Shown piece by piece: positions 1-9,200 of a stretch of 30,189 nucleotides of DNA (position 1 is its first letter; each line of letters opens with the position of its first letter). The notes below the pieces were generated by a model, which was not told where the DNA came from, did not search any database, and saw only the letters and a list, made by a program, of their open reading frames with translations. The translations under genes were made by a program, and so were the position numbers. Source of the stretch: Ophiothrix spiculata (lineage: Eukaryota > Echinodermata > Ophiuroidea > Amphilepidida > Ophiotrichidae); the NCBI GenBank assembly GCA_000969725.1, contig JXSR01S061635.1. One strand, 5' to 3'.

Positions 1-324
1 GACAGGATAGCTTCTATATACTTCTTATATGGGTACATGTCACCAAATCTGCAAATTATCCTATAGGGTGTGTGTCATTTTTGGCTCCTGAATCACACAG
101 TCAACGATATTATCACGACTTGCACAAGACCAGAATATTTTGGAAACTTTAGTCCATATTTTCATTAAAAGTTAAAAACGCTTTTTCAGAAAAATTGATC
201 AAATAGGTCTGAGCACACTTTCCATCCAAATTAAAATTGAGGTACTTTGTAGCACATATCATAATTAGCACCATAATGGTGCTAATTTAGATTCTTGTTG
301 ATATGCATCAGCGATTAACACCGT

Positions 325-476
325 AATGGTTTATTCAGAGTCTTGTCAATATGCATCGCTCGACAGCCAACAATACGCAGTCTTTATACATGCAATGCAT
401 AAGGAATAGTGCGTGAAAAAGACTGCGCCTCGATGGACGTCGTACGAAGCATGTCGACAAACTCTGAATAACCATA
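325..476. repeat. Small imperfect foldback
   Basis: ggtttattcagagtcttgtc near 328 is mirrored by gacaaactctgaataacc ending near 473. The arms are about 25-30 bp with a few mismatches and enclose a spacer of about 100 bp with higher GC. It may be a MITE remnant; no target duplication was identified. Confidence 0.5.
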
Positions 477-831
477 CTTCTGATCTCCTTATTTGTTTGG
501 CACTTACAATGTGATCAGTGATTTCTCTTTTGGCTCTAGATTGTGATTTTCCTAGTGAGGTTAACCTTAAGCACCAAATGGTGCGATTTCATTAATAGCT
601 GCCTTAAGCAACATTTTTGAAATTTCAAGTTTAAATGCATAACCAATCACAAAAACATCCATATTTTTTAAAACTTTTATTACTTCTCACAAATAAACTT
701 ATCAATTCTGCAAGTAGATCATGTATACAATTAGTAAATCTTCAGAAAAATGTGTCATTCAGGGAAACAATCAAATTTAACAAAAAGCAGCTATCAATGA
801 AAACACTAAATTTTTGCCATCGGCACTCTAA

Positions 832-1048
832 CCCTGGAAAAAATCGAGTACAATTCTAGTACACATTCCTGAGGTGCAAATTTGGAACACAGATTCGAGT
901 ACAATTTAAGTACACTTCGAGTACAATTTAAGTACAATTCGAGTACACCAATTTGTACTCGAATTGTACTTAAATTGTACTCGATTTTGTGTTCCAAATT
1001 TGCACCTCAGGAATGTGTACTAGAATCGTACTTCTTTTTTTTCCAGGG
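832..1048. mobile_element. Palindromic MITE with 'gagtacaa' sub-repeats
   Basis: The left end ccctggaaaaaa (832) pairs with ttttttttccaggg (ending 1048). The arms continue inward through gtgcaaatttggaacaca (left) and tgtgttccaaatttgcac (right), and through repeated gagtacaatttaagtac units near the centre. The whole 217 bp can fold on itself. Short open frames on both strands here are by-products of the palindrome. Confidence 0.8.
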
Positions 1049-1355
1049 AAGAGTTAAGTTGAAAAGAACCATTAACAGGTATTCATACATTCTTCATGTC
1101 ACCTAGCCAATCAGAACACAAGACAAGAATATAAAGTACGCGAAATGCACTGAAAATTCACAATGCACTATGCTTGTTGCGTTCCAGTTTGCGTGGCGGA
1201 CGTTTAGTGCGTATGAATGTTTGTTGTTTTTGTCAGGTGATGAGTTATTTAGTATAGAAAAGTTTTAGACTTTAGTGGTCACATAAAGGCCTGATTTCTG
1301 TTCACAAAGGAATACAGTATTATTAGATTAATAAATTCAAAATCCATTATGCTCG

Positions 1356-2279
1356 TACACTAGCGGTTTAAAGTATTTCCGCACAAACACTTTATTCAGC
1401 CATATCTCACAAGGCGTATATAAGGAAACTACCTGGAAACGTATGTTGCTTTTGGTCAGATATGATAGATTATCTAGTTAAGTGTAAAATTGAGCACCGA
1501 ATGGGATCAACCCCCTCACGTACGGGTAGGGGGTAACAACACAAATGGGTCGAAAAACATGATTTTTAGGTCAAATTTGATTTGACAACGCCTGGGTCAA
1601 GGTCACTTCACCACTCAAGCTGTGTAGTCATGGAACGTGTATATGTAATAGAGTGAAAAGCAGGCGATTAAATATCCTGGTCAAGCTTAACTTCGCCAAG
1701 AGAATGCTTGGAAGCTAACGAAAAATGATCCTTCAACTCCCCACCAGTTTACAAAAATAGGGTTGTGATGAATGTGGAGTGTTTTGAGACGGTATATGAC
1801 AGATTGAAAACCTCTTAAAACATTTTAAAATGTCATATACCGCCAGGGACCATTCCACTTTTACCACGGCCCTATTTTTGTAAACTGGGTAGGAAGTTAA
1901 TGGATCATTTTTCGTTAGCTTCCAAGCATTCTCTTGGCGAAGTCAAGTGTGACCAGGACATTTCATCGCCTGCTTGTCACTCTATTACATATACACATTC
2001 CACATGACTACTCAACTTGAGCGGTGAAGTGACCTTGACCCAGGCGTTGTCAAATCAAATTTGACCTAAAATCACGTTTTTCGACCTATATTTATGTTGT
2101 TGCCCCTACCTATACGTGAGAAGGTTGATCCCATTCGGAGTTCAAATTTACACTTAACTAGATTACCTCTCAGATCTGACCAAAAGCAACATAAGTTTCC
2201 CTATAGTTTCCTTATAAATGCCTTGTGAGATATGGCTGAATAAAGTGTTTGTGCGGAAATACTTTAAACCGCTAGTGTA
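1356..2279. mobile_element. Large foldback element, about 430-bp arms
   Basis: The outer end tacactagcggtttaaag (1356) is the exact reverse complement of ctttaaaccgctagtgta (ending 2279). Matching continues inward through many blocks, for example ttattcagccatatctcaca, gaccttgaccc and tctattacatata, to an inner pair cggtatatgaca (1790-1801) and tgtcatataccg (1830-1841). The loop is about 28 bases. No transposase-like open frame is present, so it is non-autonomous. A transcript through it would form a long hairpin. Confidence 0.85.
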
Positions 2280-2530
2280 TAATGAGACAAAATCAATGCA
2301 CTTGTGGTAAATATTGATTGCCGTCCAATGCACTCAGCCCCTACGGGCCGCATGAATTAGACGCATCAAAATTGAATTTGTCTCATTTCACTCGCGACAT
2401 GAAATGTGCATTTATTAATCTATAATGAAACTTGCTTTGGCAATATATTTTTGAAATTGACTCACTTTCAAATGATCTCCTTTAGGCTTATTTTATATAA
2501 AAGGATTAACAATATTGTTTTATGTTTCAG

Positions 2531-3203
2531 ATGGGCATTTATCTGCAGTGACTGGCTAGCCAAAGACAAAGGTGAAGGAAAAATGTTCCGTTCTTTTGCA
2601 CCAGCAAGTGAAGAAGCAGCAGCACAGATCCAAAGTGATTTCTTTCGCATACTTCGCGGCACTTTTGCCGATGACAACCTTTGGGTGTCGCTTTTTACAA
2701 GGCCAACGCCCAGTAGCTTTACACGTGTGCAGCGTTTATCAGTGTGTCTTACTTTCTTGTTTTTGTACATGATTACAAATGCGATGTTCTACAGAACAGA
2801 TGACGAAAAAGATGATATGCCTCAGGGCAAAACGGTCAATTTAGGCATATTTGAAATCAGTCTTCAAGAAGTTTACATCGGTGGAATAAGCACATTAATC
2901 ATTTTACCAGTCAACTTATTACTAGTTATCTTGTTTAAAAGTGTCCAGATGTCAGAAGAAGTAGACACTAGGTTGGCTGTCATATCGAAAGGTAATCTCC
3001 AGAACAAATACTCTAATCGCCGGTGTGCTGCGCCACCTATCATGAAGTATTTTGCGTGGATGCTGGTGTTTTCATCGATCATATTATCAGCATTTTTTGT
3101 CATCATGTATAGTTTGATGTGGGGAAAGGAGAAATCTCAAGGGTGGTTGATGTCCATGTTGACATCATTCTTGGAATCGCTTGTTTTAATTGAACCAGCA
3201 AAG
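2531..3203 (+). CDS. PKD1-like exon 1 of window: end of PLAT region and TM helices
   Basis: The acceptor tttcag ends at 2530; base 2531 is the third base of a split codon. The exon opens with residues AFICSDWLAKDKGEGK, the stretch that follows the PLAT domain in PKD1 proteins (F-C-x-x-WLA...GDG). It then has the family signature NLWVSLFTRPTPSSFTRVQR before a helix (VCLTFLFLYMITNAMFY), a second helix after VYIGGIS, and a third in FAWMLVFSSIILSAFFVIMY. It ends at LIEPAK with donor gtaagc at 3204, phase 0. The open frame extends upstream to an ATG at 2406, but the in-frame acceptor and family homology make that extension intronic. The exon continues from an unseen upstream exon, so no start codon belongs here. 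Confidence 0.93.
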
Positions 3204-6200
3204 GTAAGCAAGAATCTATAGGATTCTACAGCTTTTTTGCCCTCTGCTCTCTAAAATCCATAGTTTAGGAATGTGTCAATCTCAAATAATGTGCTGCTTG
3301 TATTGTACAATAAGATTATACCATTTTTGTTGTTATAATTTTGTTAATGTGTAATATATGAACAAAAACATAAGGGAAACCTTGTGAGCAAAGAAACTTT
3401 TTGAGTCTCAATGTGTAAAAGTAAGGCATTGTATGAACAGCACAGTAAGAGATGCCTTGAGTGTCAGTGTGTAATAGTTAGGCAATATATGAACAGCACA
3501 GTAAGAGATGTCTTGAGTGTCAGTGTGTAATAGTTAGGCAATATATGAACAGCACTGTAAGAGATGTCTTGAGTGTCAGTGTGTAATAGTTAGTCAATAT
3601 ATGGACAGCACTGTAAGTGGTGTCTAAGTGTCAGTGTGGAATAGTTAGGCAATATATGAACAGAGGCAATATATGAACAGCACTGTAAGAGATGTCTTGA
3701 GTGTCAGTGTGTAATAGTTAGTCAATATATGGACAGCACTGTAAGTGGTGTCTAAGTGTCAGTGTGGAATAGTTAGGCAATATATGAACAGAGGCAATAT
3801 ATGAACAGCACTGTAAGAGATGTCTCGATTGTCAGTGTGCAATAGTTAGGCAATATATGAATGGTACTCTAAGAGAATGTGTCAGTGTGTATTATATAAC
3901 AGCTAAATAAATCTGTGTCACTTGATTGGCGCATCTTGGGTTACGTGCCATTGGTCATTTGGTCTATTTGATAGTAAATGTCACCAACTGTGCAATAGTG
4001 CCATGCAAAAATTTCAATACATTGCACGGTTACCTTTTTTGGTAAGACGCAACATCAGTCGCGGGCGTAATTTTAAATATACGCTTACACAGTCCGCGGG
4101 CACAGCAAAAGACGCGCCGTTGCATTAGAGCCGGCATGTACAGTACCAAAGATGTTTTCTCCGTTTGCTTTGTTTATAAAGATTTATTTAGCTGTCATAT
4201 AAAACAAATAATGAATGTTTCTTATTCGTGTCAATGGAACAAATATTTCATTCGGTAAAAGATCAAATGCCCCATTCAACTCGGCTTCGCCTCGTTTGAA
4301 TGGAGCATTTGATATTTCACCTCATGAAATATTTGTACCATTGCACTCATAAACATTCATTATTTGTATAATAGTTAGGCACTATATGAACAGCACTGTA
4401 AGATGTCTTGAGTGTCAGTGTGAAATAGTTAGGCAATGCGTGAACTTCACTGTGTAATGGTTAGGCCATATAAGGCAAAAACAAAAAACAAGTTTGTTTC
4501 CCGTGCGTCGCGCGCATTTCGTTTTGGCATCATTATTTGCGTATTTCATTTTTTTATTTGATATTTTAGAAAACGAAAATCAAAATAGCCAATTTGATAA
4601 AAAGAACTGGGAAAATTGCAAAATTTTTACCAAAGAAGTGTTTTCTTTTCAACAAAAACTAGAACCGGACAGATTTCTCACTGAAAAAATCATCACCCAT
4701 GCGAATTTTCAATCAAAATTTGCCTTAGCACCTCTTGAACAATAGAAAAAAAAATAAAAAAAAATAAAAAAAAATAAAATAAAAAACCGCATTTCGCATT
4801 TAGGTTTTTTGACCACCGACAGGAAACAAACTTTTTTTTTTGCCTAATAGTACTGTAAGAGATGTCTTGATGGTGTGTAATAGTTAGGCAATAAACGAAT
4901 AGCTCTGTAAGAGATGGCTCAAGTGTCATACATTGCCTAACTATTACACATTAAGTTGCAATTTACAAGTAAAGGGTTACAGGGGTGTGTTAAATGTCAG
5001 TGTGTAATAGTTATGCAATATAAAGAACAGTAAATTACACGCAATGCATAAGGAATAGTGAATGTCTATGTCAGTGGCGCACCCAGACTTTTTGGTAGGG
5101 GGGGGGGCAAAGACATTTCGTCCTGATTTTTTCAAGATTCTCCCCCGGCATTTGCACATTTCTTCCCAATTTTTCCTGGCAAAAATCAATTTTCTTACAC
5201 CCAAAATAAATTAAAGTCGATTTTAAAAACTGACAAGCAAAAAAAAAATATTTTAAGCAATTTTTGCACATCTTTTGACACGATTATCTGATTTTCCTCA
5301 TGTTTACTGTCTAGCAGTCTTGCAGCTGCTATCTCATTTTTCTTGTCCTTTACAATTTTTCCCGCTCGCTGTCCCGATTTCCCTCTCGATTTTTTGTCAG
5401 GGGCAGTCTGCCCCCTTGCCCTATGCTGGCTATGCCACTGGTCTATGTTGAGCATCAACAGTTTGGCAATATATTGTAAGTATTTTAATGTAAAATTGGT
5501 TTTAAAGTATTTTAATGTAAAATTGGTTTTAAAGTATTTCAATGTAAAATTTCTATTCTATGTACAGGCTGTGTGTGCTGCTATTGTTATCCTGTTAATA
5601 TTCAAGTACAGCAAGAGGGCGAACTTCCATGAGCCTAACACTGTGGTGTACCAGGATGAACTGGCTGATGAAGAAGGTGAGACAAATCAGATAGTTTCTT
5701 CTAGACCTTATCATTTTCAACAATATCAAGATAGACACTTGTTATATATTTATATATTTGTATATATGGTATAAATATGTTACAGATAACTTTGGAATGC
5801 AGTCGCATCCTTTCTTAACTCTGTGCATGCGGTGCTTGCATCCATGCACCCACAATAAGTGGGATTGATGTCTTAACTTTCTTAGTATTTTGTTAAAAAG
5901 TAGCTCATAAAGACTTTTGAATTCAGGATCTTCCAAGAGGTTTTCTCCCTGCACCCCTACAAAGGTAGGCCCTTCGACCCTACACAATTTGGGTCAAGTC
6001 TGTGAAGTGAGTAGGCTTTTGGACTATCTAATGTTGGCAAGCCAGTACTTTCAGCCTTACTAGCTAATTGGTGTCAGACATTAATATTAAGTTATTGGTG
6101 TATTATAAATCTATATTAACAAAGAAATAGCTGATCAAAGAATAGACCCCATTAAAAACTCATAGGAAACTATTGGTCAATCAATAATCCTCTAACTGTT

Positions 6201-9200
6201 ATTGCCAAATTGCAATTTATGGTTTTAGATTGACATGTGGAAAAAGAGTCACTTGGGGAATAGTTTGACACAAATGGCCAGCATCAAAAGGGTAAACCAT
6301 AACATTATGTGAACTAACCTTTACTTAAGTTGGATAAGTTATTTTTAAGTTAAATCATTTTCCAATTACAGTAAGTGTCTAAGCTTGGGTTGAAATAACA
6401 TCTGATCAACACTTCTAATATCCTGTATTTTTTTCTATTCCAGATTGTAAAGATCACCTTCCTAAAGCCCCAAAAGCTGGGCTTGATAACCAGCAAGAGG
6501 CGTGGCAAAAGAAAACCGCTACAGCGTCACTATTCCGCCAGATTGTATCCCATATTGCATTTGTCATTGTTACCATAGCGATCATCTTACAACATCAGGA
6601 TAAAGACACCTTCTACATGACACAGGAAGTGAATCATATGTTGCTTGGTCCAGAGCAAGAATTTACAGAGGTAAGGTCAAAGGTCAAATTTAATGGTTTA
6701 ATTGACCGTCAATCAAAATACATGGTTAAATTCACTATTTTGGGCAAAATTGTGATTTTTGAAAAATTGTAAATGCTATTATTTACAATTTTCCAAAAAT
6801 CACAATTTTGCTCAAAATGAGGGGAGCGAAGTCGAGCGGTTAGAGCACGGGTCTCGTAACACATAGGTTGTTAGTTCGAGGGCGACGGTTTTTGTCTCCT
6901 TGTTTCCTTGGACAAGAAACTTTGCTCTACTTGCTCTATGGGTTTGGAAGTCATGCTAAGCTCTTGGTCCCCTGTACAAATAGACTCCTTACTGGGTGAT
7001 TTAGATTTAGATTTTATTAAAACTTATCGACAATCATGGCCAACAGGCCAAATATCAGGCAATAATTACAATATATAAAAAACATTAAATATATCAAGAA
7101 AATTTTACACATCAAAACATTAAAAATTAATTAAAATTCAAAAGGCATATAAAATACATGGAATTGACAGGAAGCAACACAATTGAAAGCATTTGAAAAA
7201 TAGAAAATTATATTGCACATAAGGTAAAAATGGGAAACTGCAGAATGTCATGGATGTCATGCTAGTAAAGTGTATATTGATTGCCCTGGCAACAAATAGG
7301 TACATTCATATGTACTTAAAATGTACCTAGAATGCACCTAATCTGTACCTAATACAGTATAGGTACATTTTAGGTACACTCAGCATATACCTATATTATA
7401 CCTACGACATGGTCCTGTAGTGAAAATGTACTTATTTTGTACCTAATTTATACCTATTTAGAACTTGGGTGAAAAACAACTTGATTTATCTCAGAAGTAT
7501 ACCTACATATACCTATTTTGTACTTTATATCATTACTTGACATACCTAACTATACCTATCTGAGACTTAATCATTTGATTTTCAATTTGCATGTACCTAA
7601 GAATACCTATTTCAGACTTGAACTTTTAGCAGGTGTACATGGTGTACCTAATTGTACCTATTACAGCTAATTATACCTATAGCTATACCTATTTCAGACT
7701 TCAATTTTCTTGACATATATCAGTGTGTATTCCTAGAATATTATGTTTTAGAACCAAAAACTGGTGATTCTAGCCTTCTAGGTATATATGTACCCGGCGC
7801 TACTCAGCTATCACCACACATAATGTTTGTGTTCTCAGTCTATCTAGATCCTCATTTGCTGTCTGTAATTTTGCTTGTCATCTGCATATTTATCTGTACC
7901 ATACCTAAAAAATCATGTTTTGGGACCGAAAACTGGTGATTCTAGGTGATTTTAGGTACATGTAGGTATATACCTAAAAAATCCTGTTTTGGGACCGAAA
8001 ACTGGTGATTCTAGGTACATGAAAATCCTGTTTTGGGACTGAAAACTGGTGATTCTAGGTAAATGTAGGTATACCTAAAAAATCCTGTTTTGGAACCGAA
8101 AACTGGTGATTCTAGGTGATTTTAGGTACATGTAGGTATATATCTAAAAAATTTGGAACTGAAAACTGGTGATTCTAGGTAATTCTAGGTACATGTAGGT
8201 ATATACCTTAAAGTACATAAAATTTGCATATTTCGGTTCCAAATCAAACTATTTTAGGTACATATAAATAGGTATACATAATAGGTACAGTAGGTACATA
8301 TTAGGTATAGTACCTAAGTATACCTATTTTTTGCCAGGTTGATCAATTGATTTGTTGATATATCATTTTATATATTTGTCTAAAGGATCTGATTGGGTTA
8401 GCATTTTTTCAAACTTTTTGAGATTTTGGTACCAAAATATTCCTCATATTTTTTTCATTACCCATGTGAAATTTTACGGCTGAAACGTGTCACGTTTCAG
8501 AGAAACAAGTAAAAATATGTTAAATAATGGTAACCATAAAATAACTGACACAGTAAAGTATATGCAAGTGGAAAATACAAAATTGCCCATAAAATCAAAA
8601 CGGTTCTTCTGATTTACCTGAAATGGGAAATTGAAACATCTGAAGTGGTGATCTTTCTTATAACAGTGACAACTAAAATTTGAAAAATCAGACTATGTAC
8701 CTTTAATATCCACAAAAGTTAATACGAAGGTTTCTGTCAAGACTGTTTTTTCATGTCGACATGTTGCAATAATTTGTTGTCGATGTCGACAAATGTGTCG
8801 ACATAAAGATGTGTCGACATAAAGTTGATATCAAAGAGACGTAGACTTACCTATATTATAGTCATGTGCTATTTATTTTTTTGTGTACGACAATTATGGA
8901 TGATGTAAAATTGATATTTTGTAACTTTATAGTTGTAAACTTAAAAACAGTTGTTAAATGATGAACAACTGATAAGTATTAAATCATTTATGCAACACTT
9001 TATAGCTCAACTGCTAATAAACAGCCATAAATTGACAATTAAACATAAGTTTTTATGTAATTTTACTTGCCCAGTTTTGTTGACAAATGAGATTTCATGT
9101 CGACATGTCGAGATATGCTTTATGTCAACATAAATGTCGATATAAGGCATGTCGACAGAAACCTTAGTTAATACCACATGTATAATGAAGAAAAGAGAGA

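Larger units (their letters stand above)
1..2530. other. Non-coding DNA upstream of the first visible exon, probably intron
   Basis: No exon-like open frame with splice sites or PLAT-domain signature was found here. Because exon 1 starts mid-protein, at least the 3' part must be intron of the PKD1-like gene. The stretch is built largely from three inverted-repeat elements (about 325-475, 832-1048 and 1356-2279), listed separately, and unremarkable AT-rich sequence between them. Confidence 0.6.
3204..5567. other. Intron 1 of the PKD1-like gene
   Basis: Bounded by donor gtaagc (3204) and acceptor tgtacag (5567). It consists mainly of a 56-bp minisatellite interrupted by inserted elements, a hAT-type MITE, and a 27-bp triplication just before exon 2; each is listed separately. 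No coding exon is evident. Confidence 0.85.

Noticed and set aside
2406-2530. Upstream extension of the exon 1 open frame with an ATG at 2406
   Set aside because: A good acceptor (tttcag) ends at 2530, and PKD1 homology starts right after it, mid-protein; the upstream codons show no homology.
4494-4745. 83-codon open frame with N-terminal hydrophobic segment
   Set aside because: It lies completely within a TIR element in intron 1, shows no family signature, and has an A-rich tract right after the stop.
6821-6890. Functional tRNA gene in intron 3
   Set aside because: It has A- and B-boxes, but the 3' side lacks an acceptor stem partner and continues into a SINE body.
7652-7939. 95-codon open frame with hydrophobic stretches
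   Set aside because: It lies in the taggtac-rich repeat element and is made of its repeat units.
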